Shown: in pieces, positions 17,918-26,654 of the stretch
How the letters are laid out: each line of letters starts with the position of its first letter
How positions within the stretch are numbered: position 1 is the stretch's first letter
Assembly: GCA_017448185.1 (NCBI GenBank)
Contig: JAFSLX010000044.1
Span: 1 to 46,710 of the forward strand
Reading direction: 5' to 3'
Length of the DNA stretch: 46,710 bases
Origin: Bacteroidales bacterium
GTDB taxonomy: Bacteria > Bacteroidota > Bacteroidia > Bacteroidales > P3
Position numbers and translations under genes: made by a program
Notes under the pieces: model-generated
What the model was told of the DNA's origin: nothing
Seen by the model: only the letters and a program-made list of their open reading frames with translations
The model's database searches: none

Positions 17918-17948
17918 CAAAAGTACTACTTTTTTTTAATATGACAAA
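17918..17948 (-). promoter_or_regulatory. Promoter of tRNA-Ser
   Basis: Minus-strand -7 element TACTTTTG (17925-17918) lies 19 nt from TTTG (17948-17945), an ideal Bacteroidetes promoter. The start site would be about 25 nt upstream of the mature tRNA 5' end. Confidence 0.8.
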
Positions 17949-17955
17949 AAAAATG

Positions 17956-17963
17956 TACATTTG
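17956..17963 (+). promoter_or_regulatory. -7 element for the M49-like gene
   Basis: TACATTTG matches TAnnTTTG, 42 nt before the ATG at 18006. The -33 position is a T-run rather than a clear TTTG. It is divergent from, and very close to, the tRNA promoter. Confidence 0.6.
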
Positions 17964-18005
17964 CAAAATATATCAAAGTCAAATAATCTTTAAAATAAAT
18001 TAATA

Positions 18006-19643
18006 ATGAAGAAATTAGTTATCTGCGCTATGGCTATTTCAATGTTAGCCGCGGTGGGTTGCAAAAGTAAAAACGCACCCGAACCGAAATCGGAAATTCA
18101 ACAAAAAGTGGACGAGTATGCCGAGTTCACATTGACCTCCGACCTCATCCAGAACCTCTCAGCCAACGAGAAAGAACTGGTCAAGATTTTCATCCAGATC
18201 GGTGATGTGATGGACGAAATCTACTGGGATCAGTACTTTGGCAATGAGAATCGCAAGAGCCTCGACACCATCAGCGACCCGGCCATCCGCGCCTTCGCCA
18301 ATATTCAGTACGGTGCATGGGACCGTCTCGACAGCGAGAAGCCCTTCATTCCCGGCTATGGTGAGCGTCCTGCTGGCTGCAACTTCTACCCTGTCGACAT
18401 GACCAAGGAGGAGTTTGATGCCCTTGAGGACCCGCTGAAAAATAGTGAGTACAGTGTCATCCGTCGCGATGCCGAAGGTAAACTCTATGTGCTGCCCTAC
18501 CACGAAGCCTACAAAGAGCAACTGGCTAAAGTGGACGAGCTGATGGCAAAAGCCATCGAGCTGGCCGAGAACCCCGGTCTGAAGAAGTACCTCGAGGCAC
18601 GCCGCGAAGCCTTCAAAACCGACGATTATTTCCAGAGCGACATGGTCTGGATGGACATGAAAGACAGCAAACTGGACTTTGTGGTTGGGCCTATCGAGAA
18701 CTACGACGATGGTATTAATGGCCTGAAGTGCAGCCACGAGGCTTTTGTTCTTGTGAAAGATGAGCAATGGAGCAACGATCTGAGCAAATTTGCCGCCCTG
18801 CTGCCCGAAATGCAGAAACTCCTCCCCTGCGACGAGAAGTATAAGAAAGAGGTGCCCGGTACCGACTGCGACATCAATGTGTACGATGTTGTCTATTACG
18901 CCGGTGACTGCAATGCTGGTTCGAAGACCATCGCCATCAACCTGCCCAACGACGAGCGCGTGCAGCTGAAGAAAGGCAGCCGTCGCCTGCAATTGAAAAA
19001 CGCCATGAAAGCCAAATTCGACAATATCATGACTCCCATAGCCAACCTGATGGTGTGCGACGAGCAGATCAACAAGGTAACCTTCAACGCTTTCTTCGGC
19101 AACACCTGTTACCACGAGGTGGCCCACGGACTGGGCATCAAACAGACCGTCACCGGCAAAGGTGCTTGCCGTCAGGCTCTCGGTGCTCAGTACAGCGCCT
19201 GGGAAGAGGCTAAGGCTGATGTGTGTGGACTGTTCCTGACTGAACAGCTCATTGAGCGTGGCGAAATCACCAACAGCACCATCGAGGAGAACTATATCAC
19301 CTTCATCGCCGGTATCCTTCGTAGCGTCCGTTTCGGTGCCACCGAGGCTCATGGAGTAGCCAACATCATGTGCTACAACTACTTTAAAGAGCACGGTGCC
19401 TTCAGCCGCAACGAACAAGGCAAATATGTAATCGATGTTGAGAAAGCCCGCAAAGCTGCCCGCGAATGGGCTGCCATCATCATCGCCATGGAAGGCGAGG
19501 GCGACATGGAAGCCGCCAAAGCCTACAGCGAAAAGAACGGCAAGATTGGTGCCGAACTGCAGGCCGACCTCGATGCCATCCGCGATGCCAACATCCCGCG
19601 CGACATCATTTACAAACAGGGAGCAGAAGTGCTTGGTTTGTAA
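18006..19643 (+). CDS. M49-like (dipeptidyl-peptidase III family) zinc metallopeptidase lipoprotein
   Basis: The 545-residue protein has a lipoprotein signal (lipobox AAVGC, Cys19). The zinc site is in NTCYHEVAHGLG (His370, Glu371, His374), followed by SAWEEAKADVCGL (~398-408), which supplies the third ligand as EECRAE does in DPP III. Canonical M49 enzymes have the six-residue HEXXGH; here it is HEVAH, a plain HExxH, as in some divergent bacterial relatives. The expected role is removal of dipeptides from short peptides in the periplasm or at the outer membrane, fitting an amino-acid-fermenting life style. It is transcribed alone and followed by a strong terminator. Confidence 0.85.
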   Translation: MKKLVICAMAISMLAAVGCKSKNAPEPKSEIQQKVDEYAEFTLTSDLIQNLSANEKELVKIFIQIGDVMDEIYWDQYFGNENRKSLDTISDPAIRAFANIQYGAWDRLDSEKPFIPGYGERPAGCNFYPVDMTKEEFDALEDPLKNSEYSVIRRDAEGKLYVLPYHEAYKEQLAKVDELMAKAIELAENPGLKKYLEARREAFKTDDYFQSDMVWMDMKDSKLDFVVGPIENYDDGINGLKCSHEAFVLVKDEQWSNDLSKFAALLPEMQKLLPCDEKYKKEVPGTDCDINVYDVVYYAGDCNAGSKTIAINLPNDERVQLKKGSRRLQLKNAMKAKFDNIMTPIANLMVCDEQINKVTFNAFFGNTCYHEVAHGLGIKQTVTGKGACRQALGAQYSAWEEAKADVCGLFLTEQLIERGEITNSTIEENYITFIAGILRSVRFGATEAHGVANIMCYNYFKEHGAFSRNEQGKYVIDVEKARKAAREWAAIIIAMEGEGDMEAAKAYSEKNGKIGAELQADLDAIRDANIPRDIIYKQGAEVLGL

Positions 19644-19660
19644 AAATAAAAAGAATGCTG

Positions 19661-19703
19661 AAAGGAGCGGCGGCAACCTGAATTTGCCGCCGCTCCTTTT
19701 ATT
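19661..19703. terminator. Strong bidirectional terminator between convergent genes
   Basis: A perfect 16-bp stem (19661-19676 with 19684-19699, GC-rich AGGAGCGGCGGCAA arm) has a 7-nt loop and ends in T-rich sequence. It serves the M49-like gene on the plus strand. Its last base is shared with the stop codon of the DUF4249 gene on the minus strand, whose A-run gives the T-tract in the other direction. Confidence 0.88.
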
Positions 19704-20646
19704 GTTTTATCGTATCAGCATCAAACTCGTATTCCCATTTCGACCGGCCAGCAAAAATACCGAGAGCACCTTCGACATTGCCATAGGGTTGCCCTTGTTC
19801 GGCAAACATGCTGTTCATACCCGACGATGACGAGGCACTGAGCAGATAATTCCATCGGGCAGGTGTAACCGACTCGACCGAAATCTTATACCAATGCTTG
19901 AATGGTTGCACCTCATTGGTGTCGACTAACATAAGAATGTACATATCAACAGGATAGTTACTGCGACCTTCAATCTTGCGATCGAGAAACATAGCAGTGT
20001 TGTAAAGATATCCTCCTAATGGGATATAGGGATTGACTTCATTTGAAGTGATTTCAGGGTTTGTCGGCAACACAAAATAAGTGGAATGAATGGTGTCAAC
20101 CGTATCTAGTTTGCGTTCCCATGCATTGTAGCGCTCACCGCTATCACGAACCATTACCTTTAGACGATAATATTCTGGATAGCCGGAATGGTCAGAGAGT
20201 TCAAACTGGGCTCTGTAGAAATTGAATGACGGACTCTCAAAGCGTGTAACACGCATATTCGAAATATCCGGATACTGTGGCACATAAGTAGCAGCATGCA
20301 CCATGCAGTCTGCCGTCTGAATATCAATGGCAAGCGTATCATCTGGTTGAAGTACGTAAGGGAAAAAATAGCAGCAACCATTCTCGGCACAGTGGTAGTA
20401 GGGCACACCATTGACAGAGAGCGTCATTGCCGAAAAAGGAACAGGGTTGTCATTGTTATTGTCGAGAAAAAAATGAGTATAAGCAAAATAGACAAAAGCA
20501 GTGTCACCAGCCGACGGAATAGCATTGAGTACCATCTGTCGATCGGGCATATTGTCGTCAACATCAAGTACGCGTTCACATGAGGAAATGAAAAATGAAA
20601 AATGAAAGAAAAAAATCAAAATTCCAATATGTACAATTCTTTTCAT
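19699..20646 (-). CDS. DUF4249 outer-membrane lipoprotein
   Basis: The 315-residue protein has a lipoprotein signal (lipobox FISSC). It opens the mature part with ERVLDVDDNMPDRQMVLNA and contains beta-rich segments such as VYFAYTHFF and YPEYYRLKVMVRD, the pattern of DUF4249. These proteins are almost always encoded next to a TonB-dependent receptor, as here (25-nt gap), and may act as its surface-exposed partner. The substrate is unknown. It is the last gene of the glnA-folK-receptor operon. The signal-peptide region contains short tandem TTTTTCAT-type repeats. Confidence 0.85.
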   Translation of the reverse strand: MKRIVHIGILIFFFHFSFFISSCERVLDVDDNMPDRQMVLNAIPSAGDTAFVYFAYTHFFLDNNNDNPVPFSAMTLSVNGVPYYHCAENGCCYFFPYVLQPDDTLAIDIQTADCMVHAATYVPQYPDISNMRVTRFESPSFNFYRAQFELSDHSGYPEYYRLKVMVRDSGERYNAWERKLDTVDTIHSTYFVLPTNPEITSNEVNPYIPLGGYLYNTAMFLDRKIEGRSNYPVDMYILMLVDTNEVQPFKHWYKISVESVTPARWNYLLSASSSSGMNSMFAEQGQPYGNVEGALGIFAGRSKWEYEFDADTIKQ

Positions 20647-20671
20647 CTGTTATCCTGATTATTTGATTCCA

Positions 20672-23125
20672 CTAAAAATACAACGTATATGCCACCGATG
20701 GGATAATGGGGAAAATAGAAAGCTGCATCAGTGCCGAGGGATAGTTACGGTAAGTCTCAGCAGAAGTTTGGTATATCATATAAGGATTCTGCCGGTTGTA
20801 GACATTGTAGACACTGACGTTGATTGTGCGACGGCAGTGCTTGAACTTACGGTGGAAGTTGGCTCCTATATCGAGACGGTGATAGTTGGGCATTCGGTAG
20901 TTGTTGCGCCCTTCAAAGTAGGCAAGCTGCCCTGCCCCACCCCGTACAGGAGGATTATAATAATCATCTGGGTCATCCGAGGCTATTGGATAACGCTGCA
21001 TCGATAGGGTGGCAGTATTGCCTGTTGAGAAAACCCATGTGGCACTAACATCAAATTGGTCGCTGAACTTATACGAGAACACAATCGATATATCATGCCG
21101 ACGATCGTACTTGGCCGGGAAAGGATTGCCATTGTTTAGCACTTGTCCCGGACGGTTAAAGTGCCGCATGGTGCGGCTCCAAGTGTAGGCCACCCATCCT
21201 GTAAGCCGACCTATATCGCGTTGCATAAGGAATTCCACACCGTAACTCCAACCGTCACCGGCAAAAACAAGTCTTTCCCAATGCTCGGACGAGCCGAAGA
21301 AGGTCGCACCGTCTTTATACTCAATCAAGTTCGACATACGTTTGTAATAAGCCTCTACCGAGAAATCGGCAATGCCGCTGCGGCTATAGAAAAGCCCACC
21401 AGCCACCTGATGGCTTTGCATAGGCTTAACACGCTTGGTCACTGGCACCCATAGGTCGGTAGGCAAGCTTATACTGGAGGTCGAAAGCAAATGTACATAC
21501 TGCGTCATGTAGGCATAACCTGCCTTAATCGACAAGTCGTCAGTCAGCATCACTCGCCCCGACACTCGCGGTTGAATCGAAGGGTAGAAAGTGTCTTGCA
21601 CAAAGAACCCACTCAGATGCAGGCCGTAATTGATTTTCACAGCCTCGCCTATCGCCCAGTCGTCTTCGATAAAAGCCACCATTTCGTTGGCTGGCACTAT
21701 CTCATTGAATATTGAGGTGTCCATCGTGAAGGCTCCGTTCATCTGGATTGAATCGAAGTAGTCAACACTACCACTGGCCACCTCAGGAGTGAACCAGTGT
21801 CGGGTGAAACTGCTTCCGAACTTCACATTATGATCTGGACTGGGCGTAAAATCAAAGTCCACACGGGCAGTGGCCTCTCTTATACCCGAACTATAATCGC
21901 CTGTAATGGTCGATGGGTGTGGGTCATTGGGAGTCATCAGTTTTTCTATATTACCCACAATATTGTTCCTGTACTGCGTATACGACAGCGAAGCATTCAT
22001 AAACACCTTAGGGCTGAGGGCATAGTTCCATCTCAGGGAACCTATCATGTTGCCCCAGCCATTTTTGAAGCCCATCATCACATCTTCGTTCAAACTGGTG
22101 ACAGTCTTCACCTTGCCGTGTACAAAATCCTCTCCAAGATAGAAACTGCCGTACAGGCGGCTCTTGTCGTTGAACTTATGCGTCACCTTGGCGTTAAGGT
22201 CGTAGAAATAGTATCCTGCGTCAAATTTGGCATTGGCCGCCTCAGGGGTATCGGGCAGTTCCTCGTCATCCGAGGTCATCTCGTTCAAAGCCATAATGGC
22301 GGGAATCAGAAACAATTCTGCATAGGTGCGTCGTGCCGAGAGGCTAAAGGTGGTACGTTCCTTCACTATTGGTCCTTCCACACTGAACTTGGCCGAAATC
22401 AGTCCTATCGAAGCGTTGCCATGTATTTCTTTGTCATTGCCATTGTTCTGCGTCACATCGAGCACCGAACTCAAACGACCGCCGAAACGTGCCGGAAACG
22501 AGCCTTTATAGAGTGTCACATTCTTCACCGCATCAGTGTTGAAAGCCGAGAAGAAGCCGCCCAAATGGCTGACATTGTAAAGCGGCACCCCATCGAGCAG
22601 AAAAAGGTTTTCGTCGGGACCGCCGCCACGCACATACATGCCACTGTTGCCTTCCGAGCCGCTTTGCACACCCGGCATCAACTGCAATGCCTTGATAATA
22701 TCGGCCTCGCCAAACATGACGGGCACAGACTTGATACGCTCCACGGGCATTTGCACCGCACTCATCTGCGACGAACGTGTATCGCCCAGTCGCTCTGCCG
22801 TTACGGTCACTTCATCGAGCTGAACCGACGGCGACAATTCAATGTTCAGTTCATGGTTGCGGTCAAGCCTCATCGCAAATTCCTGTGGGCGATAGCCGAC
22901 AAAAGTCACCTTCAGCATTACTGAATCGCGGCGCAGGGTCAACGAGTAATGCCCATAGACATTGGTCACCGTCCCTTTGCCGCTGCGGACATCCACCACG
23001 GTAGCACCTATCAGCGTCTCACCCGTCCGACTGTCGGTCACTGTGCCACTCACCGTGGCATTCTGCGCCGACAGGACAACCGGCATCATCAACAAAAACA
23101 ACAGTATGTATATTTTCCTTTTCAT
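20672..23125 (-). CDS. TonB-dependent outer-membrane receptor with carboxypeptidase-like regulatory domain
   Basis: The 817-residue protein has a signal peptide (~1-20), a carboxypeptidase-regulatory-like beta-sandwich (VSGTVTDSRTGETLIGATVV, about 25-105), a Plug domain (ADIIKALQLMPGVQSG; MYVRGGGPDENLFLLDGVPLYN, ~140-240) and a large beta-barrel ending in aromatic Phe (VAYTLYF). It imports an unknown substrate across the outer membrane using TonB energy. Its partner DUF4249 lipoprotein follows. Its start overlaps the folK stop by 4 bp (ATGA), which is odd for a receptor and suggests coupled translation with a folate gene. It is not a SusC: the SusD partner is missing and the length is short. 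Confidence 0.92.
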   Translation of the reverse strand: MKRKIYILLFLLMMPVVLSAQNATVSGTVTDSRTGETLIGATVVDVRSGKGTVTNVYGHYSLTLRRDSVMLKVTFVGYRPQEFAMRLDRNHELNIELSPSVQLDEVTVTAERLGDTRSSQMSAVQMPVERIKSVPVMFGEADIIKALQLMPGVQSGSEGNSGMYVRGGGPDENLFLLDGVPLYNVSHLGGFFSAFNTDAVKNVTLYKGSFPARFGGRLSSVLDVTQNNGNDKEIHGNASIGLISAKFSVEGPIVKERTTFSLSARRTYAELFLIPAIMALNEMTSDDEELPDTPEAANAKFDAGYYFYDLNAKVTHKFNDKSRLYGSFYLGEDFVHGKVKTVTSLNEDVMMGFKNGWGNMIGSLRWNYALSPKVFMNASLSYTQYRNNIVGNIEKLMTPNDPHPSTITGDYSSGIREATARVDFDFTPSPDHNVKFGSSFTRHWFTPEVASGSVDYFDSIQMNGAFTMDTSIFNEIVPANEMVAFIEDDWAIGEAVKINYGLHLSGFFVQDTFYPSIQPRVSGRVMLTDDLSIKAGYAYMTQYVHLLSTSSISLPTDLWVPVTKRVKPMQSHQVAGGLFYSRSGIADFSVEAYYKRMSNLIEYKDGATFFGSSEHWERLVFAGDGWSYGVEFLMQRDIGRLTGWVAYTWSRTMRHFNRPGQVLNNGNPFPAKYDRRHDISIVFSYKFSDQFDVSATWVFSTGNTATLSMQRYPIASDDPDDYYNPPVRGGAGQLAYFEGRNNYRMPNYHRLDIGANFHRKFKHCRRTINVSVYNVYNRQNPYMIYQTSAETYRNYPSALMQLSIFPIIPSVAYTLYF

Positions 23126-23607
23126 AATTCTTTCAGCATCTGTTCCACTGTCTTATGCAACAGCGGATGACTGTAGTCGGGCATTATTTCGGCCAGCGGT
23201 TCAAGCACAAACCGCCGCAAGTGCATCCGTGGATGAGGGATAGTCAAATCCGGTGTATCGATAACCTCCTGGTCGAAGAAAATCAAGTCAATGTCCATCG
23301 GACGCGAATGGTATCTCTTTGAGGAAAGCTTGGGACGAACACGGCCCAACTCAGCCTCGATGGCAAGAGACTCGTGCAACACCTCATGGGGCGAAAGCAA
23401 TGTCTCGACAAGCAAAGCGCGGTTGAGAAAGTTCTTCACTTTTTGTTCTCCGCTCTCCACTCCAAAGTCGCCCCACGGCTCGGTTTCATACACCTTTGAC
23501 AAAGCAACGACAGAGCCAATACGATTCCGTATCAGCTCTGTCGCTTCGTCTATCAAGCGGTGGCGATCACCTTGATTGCCACCGATAAGAAGTGCCACTT
23601 GGCTCAT
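23122..23607 (-). CDS. folK: 2-amino-4-hydroxy-6-hydroxymethyldihydropteridine diphosphokinase
   Basis: This 161-residue HPPK starts with ALLIGGNQGDR, has SKVYETEPWGDFG and NRALLVET, and the signature RPMDIDLIFF with the Mg-binding Asp pair, followed by IPHPRMHLRRFVLEPLAEI. It transfers pyrophosphate from ATP to the pterin in folate synthesis. It is a stand-alone enzyme of normal length. It is coupled by 4-bp overlaps to glnA upstream and the TonB receptor downstream. Confidence 0.95.
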   Translation of the reverse strand: MSQVALLIGGNQGDRHRLIDEATELIRNRIGSVVALSKVYETEPWGDFGVESGEQKVKNFLNRALLVETLLSPHEVLHESLAIEAELGRVRPKLSSKRYHSRPMDIDLIFFDQEVIDTPDLTIPHPRMHLRRFVLEPLAEIMPDYSHPLLHKTVEQMLKEL

Positions 23608-25109
23608 CCGCAGTGGATAAAGCTTTCCACCAGGGCGAGGGTCTTCTCGGGATCGCTGCCAATCTCAGCACGCAACGTGCGGTCGTTGAAGGCACGCAAC
23701 TGCTTCATGATGCCATCAATCAGTTTCGGAGCGAAGATACCATCCTGTTCATACACAGCACGGTCGCGCTCCAACAGGTCGGCACTGGCGGCACAACTGT
23801 CGGGCAGCACCTCGAGGCGGTTGAGCACATCTTCGTGTTCGAAAATATTCACACTCACATAGCGGTCCTTGGCGAACTGCACAGCATTCTCCATCTCGAA
23901 ACCGTGGCGTGCGGCCACAGTCATGCCGGCCAGCAGCAGGTAGATATTGGCGCTGCCGTCGGGCGTGCGAAGTTCGATGGTCTGCTTGTGCGAGAAGTCC
24001 ACCTTGTCGTTCTTTTCCAGTGGGTTGGCATTGGCCATCATGTTGCCAGCGTTGCGGCTCCAACCCAGTGGCACACGGACCATGGCCGAGCGGTTGCGGT
24101 CGCCCCAGCAGATGTTCGTGGGCGCCTCTTGATGGGGCACCAGACGGAAGTAGCTGGTGGGATTGGTGTTGCCGAAGGCAGTGAGCGAACCGGCCAGACT
24201 CAGAATACCGGCCATGGTCTTCAAGGCCACATCGCTCAAGCCGTTCTCGCCGACGTACATGTTCTGTCCATCTTTGCTCACACGGGTGTGCACGTGCATA
24301 CCGCTACCAGCTTTGCCCACGGTGATTTTCGGGGCGAAGGTGATGGTGATGCCGTACTTGTAGCCCAACTCGCGCATCATCCACTTGGCAATAACCAACT
24401 GGTCGGCAGCAGCCTCCAGCTTGGTGGGCAGGAACTCTATTTCATTCTGCTCATACATCAGGTCACCGTTGGTGAAGTTGCCCACCTCCGAGTGGCCGTA
24501 TTTGATTTCGCCACCGGCGGCGGCAATCATGCGCATGGCCTCGGTACGGAACTCTTCGAACTTGCAGAAAGGCATCGACACATGGTAGCCATGCTGGTCT
24601 TCGGGCATATACTCATCCTGGCGCGGAGCGATGGCGTAGTACTCCAACTCGCCCATCACCTCGAACTCCATACCACCCGTAGCCTCACGGAAAGCGCGGC
24701 CAGCCTTCTGCAGGGTGTACTCCGGAGCCATCTCGAACGGCTCACCGTCCTTGGTGTAGAACGAGCAAAGCAGGTCGAGTGTCGGCACCTCGGCGAAGGG
24801 GTCGAGGAAGGCGGTGCGGAAACGTGGGATGACGTAAAGGTCCGAATTGCCGGCCTCGATGTAGGGGAACAGCGAACTGCCGTCCACTCGTTCACCGCTG
24901 GTCAGCACCTCGTCGGCATGTGCAAGGCTCTGAATCACGAAGTTGAGCGTATGCAAACGCCCGTCATCCGCCATATAGCGGAAGTTGATCATCTCGATTT
25001 GGAACTCCTCGATGACCTTGAGGATATCAGCCTTGGTGAACTCAGCCATAGGCTTTTCGAGAAAAGTCACCAAAGGGTTAGGGTTGAATTTCAAATGTTC
25101 TTGTGTCAT
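23604..25109 (-). CDS. glnA: Glutamine synthetase
   Basis: The 501-residue GS-I type enzyme has DGSSL, the metal-binding ELEYY and NEIEFLPTKLEAAADQ segment, the catalytic GSGMHVH, NPTSYFRLVPHQEAPTNI, and ELRTPDGSANIYL. It makes glutamine from glutamate, ammonia and ATP in the cytoplasm. The NLYDLPP-type Tyr of adenylylated GS is not visible, so control by adenylylation is unlikely. It is the first gene of a four-gene minus-strand operon, 195 nt from the divergent lipase gene. No perfect promoter is apparent; TAAATTTT at 25160-25153 is a weak candidate. Confidence 0.93.
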   Translation of the reverse strand: MTQEHLKFNPNPLVTFLEKPMAEFTKADILKVIEEFQIEMINFRYMADDGRLHTLNFVIQSLAHADEVLTSGERVDGSSLFPYIEAGNSDLYVIPRFRTAFLDPFAEVPTLDLLCSFYTKDGEPFEMAPEYTLQKAGRAFREATGGMEFEVMGELEYYAIAPRQDEYMPEDQHGYHVSMPFCKFEEFRTEAMRMIAAAGGEIKYGHSEVGNFTNGDLMYEQNEIEFLPTKLEAAADQLVIAKWMMRELGYKYGITITFAPKITVGKAGSGMHVHTRVSKDGQNMYVGENGLSDVALKTMAGILSLAGSLTAFGNTNPTSYFRLVPHQEAPTNICWGDRNRSAMVRVPLGWSRNAGNMMANANPLEKNDKVDFSHKQTIELRTPDGSANIYLLLAGMTVAARHGFEMENAVQFAKDRYVSVNIFEHEDVLNRLEVLPDSCAASADLLERDRAVYEQDGIFAPKLIDGIMKQLRAFNDRTLRAEIGSDPEKTLALVESFIHCG

Positions 25110-25304
25110 TGGTATATATATTGATGTTAAAAAAGTTCTATAATAACGCCCGAAAATTTATTTTATTATCATAGTGCGAAAATAATATTTTTTTCAGATT
25201 CAACCTCCACTGCCAAATGCAATACAACAAAAAACAATGCGAAACAGACAATAAACAGACCAAAAAAGCGTTTTTACAAACTGACATTTAGAATAATAAG
25301 AACG

Positions 25305-26486
25305 ATGAAAAAAAGACACTTCTTCTACCTTGCCATCCTTTTTGCTGCCGGACTGATGGCCTCGTGCGCAAAGGATGAGGAAACCCCGACACCCACCGAC
25401 CTGCCCATGGGCGAAGCCTATATCACAGACTCGTCCTATGTGAACAGCAGCCGAATGAAAGTATACAACTTCGTCTACCCGTCGGTCGACCCCTACGGGA
25501 ACCCCATTATGCTTTCAGGCACCATCACCATGGGCGACGGAGTGAGCCGTCAGACCCCGGCCAAGGGCATGCTGCTTTACAATCATTTCACCGTCTACCG
25601 GGCCGACCAGTGCCCCTCGCGCGGCGACCTCGAAATGCAGGGCATGGCTACCGGATTGCCCTTGATTGCAGTATCTGCCGACTACTACGGCTTTGGCGTT
25701 ACCGAGCATCACCACCAAGCCTACTGCATCTCGAGCACCAATGCCCAAGCCAGCATCGACGCACTGCTGGGGGCCAGAAAGATTCTCGCCCAGATGGGCT
25801 ACCACTGGGGCGATGTTCTCTTCAACATCGGCTACTCGCAGGGCGGACAGACCACCATGGGTGTGGTACGCCTGGTGGCCGAAAAGTATCCCGACATCGA
25901 CATCACCTATTCGTTTGCCGGAGCAGGCTCATACGATATTCCCGAGACCTACCGCCAATTCCATAGCGCCACCATCGCCGGCATGCCCAGCACCGTCATC
26001 AGTGTACTGCTGTCCTACAACGAGTTCAAAAACCTCGGTGTCGCTAACGACGAGGTCTTCATAGAGCCAGTGCTCAGCCACATCGACGACTGGATTCTGA
26101 ACAAACGCTACACCCGCGAGGAAATCGATGCCATGGTGGGCTCGCTGTCCATCGCCGACTTTGTCACCCCGACAATGCTCGACACCAACAGCGCCCTGTC
26201 GAGACGATTCATGCAGGCCTTCGACAGCGACAACCTCTGCCACGGCTGGACTCCACGCGGCGACGAGCGCATCATGCTGTTCCACAGCACCAAAGACATC
26301 ACCGTACCCGTAGCCAACACACAGAACCTCTATAATTTCCTCACCTCGCACGGTGTGCAGGGTGTCGACCTCCAAATCCACGACATCGATGCTATGGGCG
26401 ACACACCCGCACACGAAAACGCCGCCCTGATGTTCGGATTTCTCGCCCTCGGCAAGGTGACCGAGATACTGGGAATAAACTCCTAA
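25305..26486 (+). CDS. Secreted alpha/beta-hydrolase lipoprotein (secretory-lipase-like)
   Basis: The 393-residue protein has a lipoprotein signal (lipobox LMASC, Cys21). The nucleophile elbow is GYSQGG (Ser178). The likely acid is Asp in HSTKDITVPV, with His in DTPAHENAAL near the C-terminus. The layout (SADYYGFGVTEHHHQAY, then a helix and GYSQGG) resembles the secretory lipase/prolyl-aminopeptidase-like hydrolases of Bacteroidetes. It probably acts on esters outside the cell or in the periplasm; the substrate is unknown. It stands alone, divergent from glnA and followed by repeat R3. It has no recognisable terminator other than the R3 hairpin. Confidence 0.82.
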   Translation: MKKRHFFYLAILFAAGLMASCAKDEETPTPTDLPMGEAYITDSSYVNSSRMKVYNFVYPSVDPYGNPIMLSGTITMGDGVSRQTPAKGMLLYNHFTVYRADQCPSRGDLEMQGMATGLPLIAVSADYYGFGVTEHHHQAYCISSTNAQASIDALLGARKILAQMGYHWGDVLFNIGYSQGGQTTMGVVRLVAEKYPDIDITYSFAGAGSYDIPETYRQFHSATIAGMPSTVISVLLSYNEFKNLGVANDEVFIEPVLSHIDDWILNKRYTREEIDAMVGSLSIADFVTPTMLDTNSALSRRFMQAFDSDNLCHGWTPRGDERIMLFHSTKDITVPVANTQNLYNFLTSHGVQGVDLQIHDIDAMGDTPAHENAALMFGFLALGKVTEILGINS

Positions 26487-26520
26487 AAAAAACAATGCAA
26501 CCCAAAGAGCAGATTCCTGA

Positions 26521-26611
26521 TTTGTTCAGCCGTTGTTCGGTCGTTGTTCAGTCGTTGTTCAGTCAAACACTGAACAACAAACGCACAACAAACGCACAAC
26601 AAACGCACAAA
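26521..26611. repeat. Intergenic palindromic repeat, copy R3 with a diverged right arm
   Basis: Left units lie at 26521, 26532, 26543 and 26554, the loop CAAAC at 26564-26568, and the first right unit ACTGAACAAC at 26569-26578. Beyond this the right arm changes to three tandem 11-bp units AAACGCACAAC (26579, 26590, 26601). The 11-bp phase and the terminal CAAC are kept but pairing with the left arm is lost. It lies between two same-strand genes. Confidence 0.92.
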
Positions 26612-26654
26612 ACACTTCGCACAATATTATAGCAAGAGAGACGTTTCTTGACAC

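Noticed and set aside
18159..25124. Long antisense frames over the M49-like gene (18159-19676) and glnA (23592-25124)
   Set aside because: Both mirror well-supported genes with complete motifs and have no signal peptide, promoter or domain of their own.
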